From NCBI RefSeq assembly GCF_021018805.1, contig NC_086248.1, forward strand, positions 22,638,922-22,702,921: a stretch of 64,000 nucleotides of DNA. The letters are read 5' to 3'. Positions within the stretch are counted from its first letter, which is position 1. Each line of letters opens with the position of its first letter. Of this stretch, positions 48,271-60,985 are shown piece by piece. A program made the position numbers and the translations under genes. The notes beneath the pieces are model-generated. The model saw only the letters and a list, made by a program, of their open reading frames with translations, ran no database searches and was not told where the DNA came from. The stretch is from Prinia subflava. Taxonomy: Eukaryota; Chordata; Aves; Passeriformes; Cisticolidae.

Positions 48271-51200
48271 GAGAAAACTGATGAATAAAACTAAGATCTT
48301 TGTTTTAAATGAACTGTTTTGCTGCTTCCACTCCCAGATGTCTGATCTGAAACAACCAAGCGTTGTTTTTAGAATTTGGTATTCTACTGCTTAAACAGGT
48401 CATCCAAAATCTAAGATGTAAATCTAAACATGCTGACCAAAAGGATTTCACAGACAAGACATCTGTGGCTCTATGAACAATGGTATCCTAGTGTCCTGAC
48501 TACCTGTGCTGCTTTCTGTAAATGCAAGAGCATATAGTCTGACTCAGTTTGAAGCTAAGCTTGTTACTAATAGGAAGATGCAGCCTATCTCATATCTCAG
48601 CATGTGATACTCAATCTTGATCAGAAATATCACATGCTGGGACTTGCTGCAAGTTTTTCTGATTATTCCTCTGTATTAAGATGAGGACAGCTGTAATATA
48701 CTTCATTATATTCATATTGCACAGGCTCCTAAGAAATTGCCAATTCAACCCACAGCTGGGCAAAGATCTGGCATTCTGAAATACCCCCTCAGAAATACAT
48801 AGGCATGCTGGTACCACCCACAAACCAGAAGGCATATTTGTTACCTTCCTGTGAATTTGTAACTGCTGGAAGGAAGAGAAAGAACAGAAGTAAAGCTGCA
48901 GTATCAACACCTAAATCCTTAGGATAGCACTCAAACTCTATTGAAAAGTAGACTCACAGTCAAAAGCGAGTGGGAAACGGCAAGATCTAAGTGATTGGCA
49001 TGCTTTTTTTTTTGAGGCCTTCAGGTGTAGAAAGAAGCAGTCTCTGAGAATCACTATTTTTTGATTAGTGAGGATTCATGTGTTTGATTCTGAAAGAAGC
49101 TTAAAAAAAATAACAGCAAACAGAAGGGGTTATATTGCATGATAGTTTATGATATCAGTGTACAGATCTACTGCAGCCAACAACACTACTGCCGGTAGAA
49201 AGTGGAATACAAGGGAGTGATTTGAGGCAAAAGCAAAGGTTTTACAGAAACATCATTGGTGTTGCTGTGAATATACTTATACTGTACTGTTGAGTATGCT
49301 TCTATTTAACACCGCCTATGTGAATTTGTGTGCTTTCTACTGAGAGGCAAATAAACAGGTTTTCTGGCAGTGCCAGGTTCTATCATACAGTAACTGATGT
49401 GACTGTTTATAAAACAAAGGAAATCTCCCACTAGTCTCTGAGTTAAATTTTTCAGGGTTATGTTTCTAAATTACTTGACCCCCTAGAACTGAGCAGATGA
49501 TGCCTACAGATTGAAGCATATGCCTTAACTATTTGTAGCCTAGAGAATGTAAAGTTTAATGGCATCAAAGTTCAGTGTACTTGCTCGCTACATTCTGAAG
49601 AAAATAATGCATTTCTCACTACTGAAACAATGTCAGATATCTCTAACCTAGACATTCTTAGCATTCAAGCCCTAAATATTAAATTAATAATGATTGAGTA
49701 TGATAATGAATTTTGCAATTCATATAGTAATATTGTCATTAGCATAAATAAAGTGTGTGGTGTTCATATTTAAATGACAAGCTTGCTTATCTTGTACAGC
49801 CTTTCAGATGTAAGACATTTACACGAGATTTGATCTGTGTACTCAAAATCAGTTTGCAGATCCTAGTCCCTAGGAATTTAACTCATATTGACAAGACAAT
49901 TGTATGTGCAGACTTGCCACTTGATATTAAATAACAAACTCAGCCTGGAGATGTGGATGTCTCCAAGCAATTGAACAAACCAGTCTCAAACATGGATTAG
50001 GAATTTACTTCTTTTATGTACCTCTCCACCTAAACCAGTGTGGCACAAATCAATATACACTTCAAATTGGTACTAATTACATTTGAATCCATTTACATCA
50101 TTATCTGAGACCTTTTTAAAAGAAAATATTTGATCTGCATCTAGACCCCTAGAATAAAGGCCTTGAATTTTCAGAAAACCAATTCAAAGATTTCTGATTT
50201 TAAATGTCTTACTTTTGGAGGTACTTCGGATGTATTTTTGGATGCAGTTTGAGGCACTTTGAGGACCCTTACCTGGCAGAAAGTCCTGAGCAATGCTTAA
50301 GCATTTGGGAAGTTTTTGAGAGCTTGACACAATATGACTCAAGACACAGGCATTCAAAACCTCTGAAAATCTTGCCATTAGAGCCCACATCAACATTCAG
50401 CTGATAAATACTGGCACATTTTACATAATGGAAATGCTGCACAGAGCTTAACCCCCCAATTCAATTAACTATTTTTCTGCTTTTTATATCATCATGTATT
50501 ATAGAAACATTTAATATTTTAATATTATTTTGAATAGGTTGAAATTATTGAATATGAATATTGAATATTGACTATTACTGCCAGACCTTCAACATGCTTA
50601 GCAATATATAAAACATGATTATTTGAGGGAAAGGGGAAAAAAAAACCTTGTTAAATTCCTTTCACCTGTTCCTAACCCCACTGTCAGTGAAAGGAAAAGC
50701 AAGAAGAACTTGACCATCTCTCCCAGTGGAGTTTGGAATACCTCACCTTAGAGCAGCACCAGCAATGACACAGAAAAAGATAATCCACTGACTTTAATCT
50801 CGCATAAATGAACTAATCTTTTAGATGCATATAATTTCATTTTGATGAAACAATCCATTCTTAACTCTTAGTTTTTAAGGTGCTCCATGTAACAGGAAAA
50901 AGAGAAATTAGTTAAATTAGGAAAATTATACTGGAAGCAAAAAATATATTTATGTAGCCAAATTGTGTGCACACAATCAGAATTCAGTTGTTTGGCAAGA
51001 CCATTGTTGGTAGTGAAATTGCCACATGTATTTGTACAGCTATAGTAGATATACCTCGATGAAGTCTAGAAAATTACACTAATGAGCCTTGCAGTGATTT
51101 ATTAAGACAGCCTGGAAGCTGATTTAGCAATTTTCTCATAAAGCACTCCTCATGCCAGTTGTTCTACACATCAAAAGAATGTTTCCAATAATGTACAGCG

Positions 51201-53274
51201 AGACACTTCTTAGAAATGAAATTCACATTTCAAAAATTACTGATTTTTTTCCAGAGTAACTGAATTAAGACAGTATTTTTACTTTCATTTTCTACAATAA
51301 TATAGGTGCCTCAGAAATACTGACACTTCCTCACTTGTATCTGATTAAGCAGGAGTATTACAAATTCAACATAATTTGACATTTCAATTATACCCACCGT
51401 TATGCCCTTTTGTGAACACCTGCAATCTTGCTATCCTAGACGTTTGCATAAGACATTGCTTAACTTTAGAGACACTGGCTAGCAGCACTGCACAAAAAAG
51501 AATTTATTATTAGAGTAAAGAAACTTGGGTTAAAAACTCCTTCTTTAAATTTTAGTAAAGCTACCTACCTTCCTCCACAGACTGGCAATAAGTCACAATA
51601 TTATTAACATTCCAGTTTAATTGCATGTGTGTTTTATTATTAAAAGATAATTATATGATAGCTTAAACCACCTATGATACTATTCAATAATTGTTTTTTC
51701 ATCATATTTCTAACAGTGTATTTCCTAGGCATGCTTTTTCTAAAATTTTCTTTAATAAATTATAATAAAATTGAGAAAAATATGAACACATTAGAGGTTA
51801 CTCCAGCTGAGTACAGTCTCATGCTTGTACATACAGAAGAGCAGTAAGTAGCTCAGGTAAGAACAATTTTCTAACAGGAACATGCCATAATTTATTTTTT
51901 TTTTGACAAGAATTAGCAGTTCCTTTTTACTTTCCAGTGAACCCTCTGGCCAATTCAGGAATACCAATGACAGGCTTGGGTAAGAGTCATTGCAATCATC
52001 TCAGCCAGATACATGTTTATCAGAGAATTGCATGTGGAAAGCAAAGAATAATGACAAAAGCTAGATTTGGTAGGAGGGTTTTTTAAAAAAGAACATCCTA
52101 TTCTTCTGTGCAAAAAAGCTAACAAAGGTAAAATATTGTGAAAAATTCATGGCAGAGCAATCAGACAATCCTATATCAAAACCCAATATGTTTGTCTCAT
52201 TAATGGAAGAAATAGAAATGAGATATTTGCAATGCCCAATCAAAATAAGACTATCTTCTGAAATTACTTTTTTCTTTTGATAAATATGAAATAACTTTTT
52301 CTCCTCTCTAGAGACAGTTATATAAAACTATCTATAAAAACATTAAGCTGGTGACCTGTTTGTAGGAGCCAGTTCCTGGAAGCAGCATACACATTAGGTA
52401 CTGTACTGAGACATGCTGAGAATTTTGAGGAGTTCCAGAGGGAGGAGAGGGAGCTAAGATATGCTGCCTCTTGAGGGAAGCAGGCCATTTCTCCATTTTG
52501 CTGAAATCATTAGTCACACAGAGTCTCATTCCTGAGTGGGATCTGCAGCTATAATTAGTGCTAAGACTCTCATTTGCATTCTTGCTATAAAAGTTAATAT
52601 TTTACATGTCAAATAACCCATATGGATTCACTTTTAATATTAAAAGAACTGCTGTTCATAATACATAAGCAGAAGGCTTTATTACACATATTTATGGCTC
52701 ATACCAGGTATCTTTTATGTTAGAATAACGAAATATGACTTATTAATTCAGTTGTGAATCTTTTTGTTAATAGTCTGATTCTAAATGTGTTTAATCTACA
52801 CAATTTTAGTATATTCTGAATCACTATTAGTCAGAAATATACCTTTTTTTCCCCTTTGCATAATTTAGCCTCACATTTTCTTGTAAGTATCCTGTTCTGC
52901 CATTGCAAGTCATGCCAAAAATATTTCTAACTTGAGTCTCTGCAGAATCATGAAGACTATGTCTGAAAATGGATCTCACCTTCACGAAGCTTCATGGCTG
53001 ATCAATTTCTAAACACACAGGCTTCAGGGTGTGGGTACTAGAAAACATCATGTAAAATTAAACCTATTACTGTTAAAGATCTTGGTGTACGAACCCTCTC
53101 ATCTTTTGAGCTCTGCTTCCATACAGCCAAAGCTAAATCAGCCAGCTGGGAAGTTATAGGAGATCCTATCAAACCCAATCTTCGTGTAAATATTCATTGA
53201 AGGATCCTAAAACTGCAGTTCATATAAGTCCTGTGGAAACACCTGTGACATCCATATGACTAGCAAATTAATAA

Positions 53275-53350
53275 CTTATGATCATTGCTATTAGAATGAA
53301 TATGGACTGGATTCCTTATGATCAGTGCTGTTAAAAAAAGAATATTAAAC
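53275..53350. repeat. Diverged 40-bp direct repeat, two copies
   Basis: Copies start at 53275 and 53315, both opening CTTATGATCA(T/G)TGCT(A/G)TTA. The second copy carries an A-run insertion. Confidence 0.5.
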
Positions 53351-53381
53351 AAGAGTTCAGCTAGCATAAACTGTCATGATA

Positions 53382-53423
53382 ACAACAGTTGTTAACAATT
53401 GTTAGCAATAATAACAATTATTG
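53382..53423. other. Cluster of small palindromes with SOX-like AACAAT words
   Basis: AACAACAGTTGTT, the perfect palindrome TAACAATTGTTA (53393-53404), and CAATAAT-AACA-ATTATTG (53406-53423, a 7-bp stem with a 4-base loop) lie within 42 bp. AACAAT/ATTGTT is the core bound by SOX HMG proteins. A regulatory role is inference. Confidence 0.5.
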
Positions 53424-55034
53424 CGTGTATTACATACTAGTGCAGAAAAATCAAAAGCAGCCTGGTAATGTATTTAGAATAATGAACAAAAAAAGACACG
53501 ATCATTTCTGATTTCTTTTAAGAGATGAGATAAAAGTAGTGCATGAGTACTATGTGCTGCTCTTAGATTCTCTACGTTATTGTTCTAACTGTCAAAAGCA
53601 TCTCACTCAGTTCAAATGTACTTGTCAGAGTGACTGAAGGGTTAAAACAAGAGAAGCATAAAAGACAATCAGATGGTAGTACAGTGTGCTTAATTGGAGT
53701 GCTTGGTAAGTTACTATCTCCACCATTTCTACTGGCCCTACATGCTGGAGGGCTAGCTTTTAGATATCAATGTACTCAATATACGGTAAGACACTTCTTG
53801 GCAAATGCAGTATGGTCAGCAACCACAAATACAGTAAGCACTGAGCATACAGTGAGCATACAGATCTTCACAGTACTGACCACAGTCATGCTCCTCAGGG
53901 ACATTGTTCCTTTGGCTGGGGCAGGGAAACTGGAAATGAAGCAACAATTATTTTTCTCATAGAAGAAAGGCTGGGCCTCAGAAAATTTGAATCAGATAAG
54001 AGCTGTCTTTCCAGTATAAGGTAGTGCCGCTACTGGTGCTAAGAATCATAATGTGGGAAAAAAAAAAAGCTTGAATTATTGAAAGGATTTTCAAATATAT
54101 TACTGCTAAAATCATAGGATAGCTTCTTGTGCTGCCACCTTACATTTTTGCTTAGGCTTCTTCTTTCTCTGCTATGGGCCATGCCATAGAAGTGTGACTT
54201 CCCATGCCAGGCTTCCATGAGGCTACACAAAAGTAGCATGCATTCTTGCAGTATGCCCACAGAAATCTGCCTCCCTGCCTTGAAATAATTTCAGCAAAGA
54301 AATCAAATACAAAGAGCTAAGATACTGCATGTGCAATAATGATATGTTGCTCTTGTTAATAATACTGTTACTAAATATGGATGGCACTTAGCACAAGATA
54401 AGGGGATAAGTACAATGCCTTGATCATTGTGCAACCTGAGTGAACGCTTGATTAAGTTACAATAAGTTTAAAAATCACTCCCACATCAGCCAAGTTATCA
54501 CTATCCTATATGTACTCTCACAGGGTCTCAGAGAAGCTGATCTGTATTGATTTATGACTTGAACTCATATATGGGGTAAACTAAGGTATTGCCTCAAGTT
54601 AGCTAATGGGCAGTTTCTTAGAGTGCTATGGTGATTCACACTGCAAAATCATAATATCAACTCTAATTTACAAACTAGGAGGATTCTATTAAAAATGTAA
54701 AGGTAGGCTGAGCAATTTATATTCCTAGAATACTTATACTCAAAACTAAGATAAGCAGAAAAAAAAGATCTCATTAAAACATTTAACTTGGCCTGATGTA
54801 TATCAATCAGGCCATTGTTAATACATAATATTGAGTCACTGACATCAAGTGAGCTCATTATTTTCAATTACACCCATTAATTTGCAATATTAGCACACAT
54901 TGAAATGGTGGTAAGAAGTTAGTATATTGATTTACTAACTACTTATGCTGATGTTGTACAAAAATAGAATAAATAATGCATATTGGTAAAATAAATACTA
55001 TTTAGCAAATCCTAGACTCAAAAGAAATAAAACT

Positions 55035-55242
55035 TATAAAAACTGTGATGGTGAAGAAGCACTGGAATATGTTGCTCAGAGAAGATGTGGGTGCCCCATC
55101 CTTTAGAAGTGTTAAAGACCAGCTTGGATGGGGCTCTGAGCAACCTGGTCTAGTGAAAGATTTCCTGCCCACGGCAGAGGAGTTGGAATTAAATGATCCT
55201 TAAGGTCTCTTCCCACTCAAACCGTTCTATAATTCTATGGAA
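55035..55242 (+). mobile_element. CR1 LINE 3'-end fragment
   Basis: The CR1 3' UTR landmarks are present: CTGGAATATGTTGCTCAGAG, TGTGGGTGCCCCATCCTT, AAAGACCAGCTTGGATGGGG, GAGCAACCTGGTCTAGTG, and a tail TTCTATAATTCTATGG, which is the 8-bp-type CR1 terminus. It is about 200 bp and 5'-truncated. Confidence 0.94.
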
Positions 55243-57830
55243 AACTGAGTAAAAGTCATTAGAATACCAAAAGACTAACTCCAAAGGGGGTCTTAATCAC
55301 TAATATGAGGACAAAGGATTACTCTGCTGGAATCTCACCTCTAGGCACGAGGTTTTCCTCATGAGAGTACCCTAAGTATATACTGGTCTGCCTTGGGGCA
55401 AACTCAACAGCATTTTAATACTGGCCATCTCAAAGAATACACGAATACAGAAAGTCTATATACATCCATGTTAAGTGAAAGATATGACCTAATGAGTGCT
55501 GTTAGAGCATTTCAACAGATCAGACTGAACACAAAATAAATGTAGTTTCCCCCTGGTATTAAAGCACTCACCAGCCAGGGCATTAGCCCTTTGGCAGAGG
55601 GATTCACATCCGTACCTCCTCATTTGACAAATATCCTAAACATAGCTCACCCTCAGCCTCTCCTTTTGAAGTTGACTAAGTTCATATGGTATACATTGAC
55701 AGTTTTCACTTGGGAAAGCGAATGACATGTGAAAATGTAATCTGGTAACCTGGACATTTATTTAGGAATGGGAAAAGCTAAGATTCAGTTCTTCTGCCAA
55801 GATTCATTTATTCCTTAAGAACCATAATTATTTGTTAAAATAAAAAATGTTCTTGCCACATGAGTTCTCAAACTTCTAGGTGCGCCTCACTGAGCCAAGG
55901 TATCCTCAATTCTTTTCTGCACAGTGAAAATATTTTCATGGGAAGCACAAACAACAGCATAACTCTCAGCCTGAGATTAATGGCCAAAATAACTTCTATG
56001 GGAATGAGAAATAAAGATATAAATCTATTATGGCAAAAAGAAATTGTATTTGAAATATTCTGCAACTAATCCACTTTGTATAAAGATTACACTATTACTC
56101 TCTCCTCTTCTGGTAACAATCCTCTAAAAAGTGCCCTTGACTGGTTTTCTGTAAAGAAAGCATCCAGGCATCCTGATTCAGGGGAAGTTTCTGTTACTGA
56201 CTTGTAAAAAAGGATTGTGATTCTCTGATGTTCTGAGAGACCAAAATATTCTCTAATTGCTGTCTGCTGGACGTGGCCTGTTCAGTCTACTGCTGTTTGG
56301 GTCTGTTCAGAGGCATCTGATGCTCCCTACACACATGTAGGGAGTCTAATGCCTGGGGAGGGTCTTTTGATTCTACTCATTGTAGCACTTGAATCCTTTA
56401 ACAAGACTTGCTCTAAATGTCCAAATCACTTTGAAAGTAAGATTTTGATGCCTGAGCCACCCAGACGGATTAACATTTTATAACCACTAAATCCTATGTT
56501 TAAAAAATTTACTTCACTATCCATGAAACTCCACAGGACACTGTTGCTATTCTCTGCAGAGAGTGGTCAAAAGGTTTGCTTTTTTATCCTGTAGGTTAAC
56601 TTTTAAATGTGTATGAAAAGGTAACAAGTTGGTAAGCATACTTTCCCCTCTGGAATCTCACCTTTGTACTCGGCGATTGTTTGGTGTCTAACCCAGTCTG
56701 TCATATGATACCCAGTGAAATTCTGTTATATTAATAAAAACCATAAGGGAAAATAGACAGGGTCATAGTGGTATTTTCTGAAAGCAATCAATAGCTCTGC
56801 TTCAAGCATTTTAGGGTGGGTTTTTTCACTCTCAAACTTAAAAGTTATGCATCATATGAATATTGCATGTCTGAAACTATTGGAATTGTTTTCAACAATA
56901 GGGTCAGTTGAGGAAATTTAGAAATAATTGAAGTGATTTCTAAAATAAAAATTTATGTCTGGATAGATCACACAAAACACACAGCAAATCTTTGTTGGTG
57001 ATCAATCACGTTTTGGAAATTATGGAAATTCTGACACGCAGAAGTGCTGTGAGATTTTTTTTACCTTCTGGTCCCTAAACAAACCTGTGGTGATACCTTT
57101 GCTTTTATGAGTTACAAAAGCATAAGGACTTTGCTGGGTAAAGTGAAGTCATAAATATACTGTTGTGTTACAACTTTTTCAGCTGCTCATTTCCTTAAGA
57201 ATATTAACTGAAAAGCCAGGAAAGCTGTCACATAGACATATCTCTTCACTTGAAATCTGATTTTTACTTTTGTGCTCTCTTGCTGCAGAAAACAATTTAT
57301 CAACTTTCTTTTTTAATTAAATACGGTTGGTGAGCATGACCTGAAAGTCATTTGCCTGTTTTTATATAAATATCTAAGGCAGATCTCTAAACCTGTGTGT
57401 TTTGAGCAGCAATTGTTTAATAAGCTGCCTAACACAGGTGATATTCTCAAGACATTTATAAAGAAAAAAAATGTTTTGCTTGACTTCAATGTTAACAGAA
57501 TAAATACATAGAGAAAGAAATGGTAAACAGAAAAGATTATGCCTTTTCTTGACTCAGCTATAACACCCTGCATCAAGTAAATGTACTCATTTTCTTCTTT
57601 CAAGAAACAGATTTTGCTGTCAGTGTTCCATATAAACTGTTCTGCAAGATGTTAACCTGGATTTCTTTCTGGTTCAGAAAAGGACTGCTTATTATCTAAT
57701 CAGAAAATTTAAAATGCACTTTTTTATGCTTGAGAAAGATCATTTCAAAAACTCCCATTGTATCCAAGGTAAAGTCAAAAGCAAAGCTGACTATTTAGAA
57801 AGCAGTCTCTCACAGCAGTCACACCTGCAG
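55243..57830. other. AT-rich unique DNA, no gene recognised
   Basis: Nothing identified. ORFs at 55860-56069 (both strands) and 57313-57603 (minus) are short and have no domain. Confidence 0.45.
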
Positions 57831-58052
57831 GCACACTTGGACTCGGCATGTCAGAGCAGGGAGGGAGGAAAGGAGCCTCCCTGGGGTCTGGTGCCCCACT
57901 GGCCTCTGCCTGCCAGCCCTGCACCAGCCTTCCCACTGGACTCAGCATGCTGTGTGGCCGTGGCTGGCAGTGCTGTCTCTGCTCGCTTCACGGGCTTTTA
58001 CCGCCCTGCACTCCTGAACCAGCAGGGTAGCACCTTCTTTGCTGAAAACAAG
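57831..58052 (+). other. GC-rich exon-like block, unassigned
   Basis: The block follows CACACCTGCAG and ends in an excellent donor, ACAAG/GTGAGG. It is 222 bp, exactly 74 codons, and one plus frame stays open through it (part of ORF 57714-58064). Its GC content is well above its AT-rich surroundings, as in many exons, but the peptide is Pro/Ala-rich with no motif I recognise. The upstream acceptor has only a modest pyrimidine tract. It may be a lone exon of a gene extending beyond the window, a lncRNA exon or an unrecognised repeat. Confidence 0.25.
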
Positions 58053-60559
58053 GTGAGGGCTTAAATGGAACAAGTCCCCAATTCCATATCTTGAAACAAT
58101 TTCTACCTCAGCCTTGCAGCACCTGAACTATACAAGGCTTGAGCTTTTCCAATGACTTCCACATATCAAGTGTAAAAAGTCTTCATAGGATGCTTTACAG
58201 TCCCAAACCTTCTGTAGAATCTAACCAGATCAGTTAGATTACTGTTATTTTCTCCCAAATCAACTGTATCAGTTTTGAACTGTTTTCATTGAAGTGAAAC
58301 AAGCCCTGAAAGAGATCTGTGTCCCCTGACCCTACCTGTGTTTTTATTCAGGAATGACACGAGATGAGACAGACACAGACAATGCCCTTGACCCAAGTTT
58401 CTGGGAGTTCCTTGCCTTCAGACAGCATCTTTCCCTATGGACAGTGAATTCTTTAATAGTGGCTACAACAGTTACAGTAGGTGAGTCAGTTCAGAACCAT
58501 TACTGAACTAAGGCCATAAATATCTTCCTTGACTCATGTTCTCATTGCAAAATTCACGCTGAATAAAACTTGCTTAGACTAGGAGATCAGTAGCATTTCA
58601 CACGAGCATAAACTATATAAAGAATAAGATAATGGTTTGGGAGCAGGATCTACAGTTACCACCAGACTGGACCTTATGTGCTATCAGAGCAAATAATGGT
58701 CAGCCTTGGAGTGAGATTTCATGCAATTGGTCTATAGGCACAGTCACTGAAAGTGCATTGTATGGAGATGCTAATGTTGCCTGCCTCTGTTTTGGCTAGT
58801 AAGAAGCGTTACCCAACGTAGGCACTTTCTGGTCTGTTCCCTCTGTCCTTAGAGGTGCCGAAGCAATGAGGGTGCTGGATCTGTAAATGCAGTGCACTGA
58901 ACAGAGCGAGGAACAGGTAGGACCCAACAGGTAACGCCCTAAGGCGTTATCAAGCCTTAAAATTCAAATGATAATTGCTTGTCTTATGGTTTAGGAAGAC
59001 AAGAGGATAGCTAGGAAGATGTGGAATTAGTAGATCTAGGAGTAAAGAAGGATCTCCTTCACACAGGGCTGAGGGGATTATTTCTAGAGGAGAAAGGGAT
59101 AGCGGATATTGTATCTACAATCTATTGTATTTGTTGTGTCTACAAAAACCCTGCCTAGTGCCTATTTATGATTTTATTCCAAGACACCTAGGTTTTCCTC
59201 CAACAAGAAATAAAGCTCACAGACTTGTAATTTTGGGGTTTGTGACCACAGGTTTGGAAGTTAGGCACCAGGGCTCCTAGTGCTTTAGTGGCAGTCTCTT
59301 TTTGGATATAGCCCTAGCTGTAAGAGCGAATGTATGAACGAAACAAAAGATTAAATATATGAACTTAAAAGGTCTGAACTTTCCTTAACTGATGGAAGCA
59401 CTGATCTTCTAAGAACAATTTTATTTCCTAGAAAATCTCAGAGCATAAAAAAGTCATAATGAATGAAGAATATTTTAATAAAAAAATAACCATTTCAATC
59501 AAATTTTGTTAATTTTGTTTTTCTCATTTTTCTCACATAAAACCAAGTGTCTACTGAACTAATTTATGTATGTATTATTTAATTATTTTCCCTCAAAAAC
59601 GAACATGTACTTTTTGCTCTGAAACTCAGATAGTTAGGAAGGAATATAAAGATTTTTTAAGAATTTAATCTAATCTTTATTAGATTTAAGTACAGCTATG
59701 TGAAATCAGTGACTAAGGTTAAGCCCTGAATAAAAGGAGAACAAGAATTTTCTATTTCTAAGCTTATATATATGTTTAAAAAAGGTAATAACCTAGGTTT
59801 TCTTCCTCATGTTAAGAAAACCCCTTATACCTATAAAGGAATAATGTAGTTCATTATATAAAATATTGACTTGGGACTCAAAATATGAACCCTAGATCAA
59901 AATTTAGACACACACCTTCTTTGGATAAATTATTCTGTACTTTGTGTCTTTTTTTTTGCCTTGCTTGTATAGTTAACTTTTTTTATTATAAGCTCCTTGG
60001 CACAGAAAGGTTCTCTCTCCCTTTAGTATTAGCCTAAGAGAATAGTACCTTAATTTTGACTATAATGTCTGTGTCCTATTATAATGGAAACATTATATAT
60101 TTTCCTGGTTTACAGTAAAAACCCCTGAGGTTCAGTATCATTCCTCACAGTTACTGGGACCTTACAACCTTTGTTTCCATTCAGTGAATCCTAACATGAA
60201 AATGTTTTCTGTGTTCTAAAATATCTTTGCCTCATGATATTTTACAATGCCACTTTCCTCTGGGCTGATGACTTCAGTTTATATCCTTAATAATTCCCAA
60301 TTCGTTTTCTTGTTTAGTGTATTGGATGACTGTGTACTGGTTTTATTTAGTGAACATTTGGTACTATGGTTTTGTATTTCTATATTGATTATTCTGCATT
60401 TTCCCAGCAAAATTCTGGGGCTTTTTGCTAAACAAGTTATATAGAGCATACAACACCTTTTGAGCATGAGCATATTGCTCTGCACTTCTTGCTATGCTTT
60501 TAAATTCCACATAAGCTATAAATTCTACCCCCCCCCACCCCACTTACATTCAGACACAC
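58053..60559. other. AT-rich unique DNA, no gene recognised
   Basis: Nothing identified apart from a short C9-A-C4 tract at 60528-60541. Confidence 0.45.
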
Positions 60560-60985
60560 ATAAGCATGAATAGCAGAAGGCCCAACACTGAATCCTCCGA
60601 AACTGTGTTCAGATTTTCCCTTTGTGGCCTAGTTAAGTTAGTTTTCCATCCTACAGTTTCTTTACTTTCATGATGATTTCTCTTAGCCATTAATCTCAGA
60701 CGTGGTGTCTTGTCAAAGCTTACAAGTAGATTACATCCACTGAATTTCCCTTATCTACAGTGGCAGTAAAATCTTCAAAGAACTCCATCAGGTTAGTTAA
60801 GCATGACCTCCCCTGACTGAATCTATGCTGGTTATCCTTAATCAAACTGATTTTCAAGCTGTTCTTTTACACTTCCTTATGGTAGTTTAATTTTCCCCAC
60901 AACCCTTGTTAAATTCACTGATGTACAGTTTCTTGGATGGTCTTAAATTTTTTTGAAGGTTTACTTCCTTTTAACTATCTAAAAA
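60560..60985 (-). mobile_element. Ancient CR1 LINE fragment, antisense RT region
   Basis: The plus strand carries the reverse complement of a well-known CR1 RT stretch, strongly decayed: CACTGAATCC, TTAGTTTTCCATCC, TGTCTTGTCAAAGCTTAC, TAGATTACATCCACTGAATT, CCATCAGGTTAGTTAAGCATGACC, and CTGAATCTATGCTGGTTATCC. The order and spacing match the consensus. No open frame remains. It is older than the other CR1 pieces here and lacks the 3' tail. Confidence 0.8.

Larger units (their letters stand above)
48267..55034. other. AT-rich unique DNA, no gene recognised
   Basis: No LINE, LTR or RNA gene recognised over nearly 7 kb. ORFs at 48611-48910 (minus), 50184-50404 (both strands), 52332-52529 (minus) and 53630-53962 (plus) lack domains. 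A cluster of small palindromes lies at 53380-53423, and a diverged 40-bp direct repeat at 53275-53350. Confidence 0.45.

Noticed and set aside
53630..53962. A 110-codon plus-strand ORF
   Set aside because: It starts at GTG rather than ATG, shows no domain and has no splice or promoter context.
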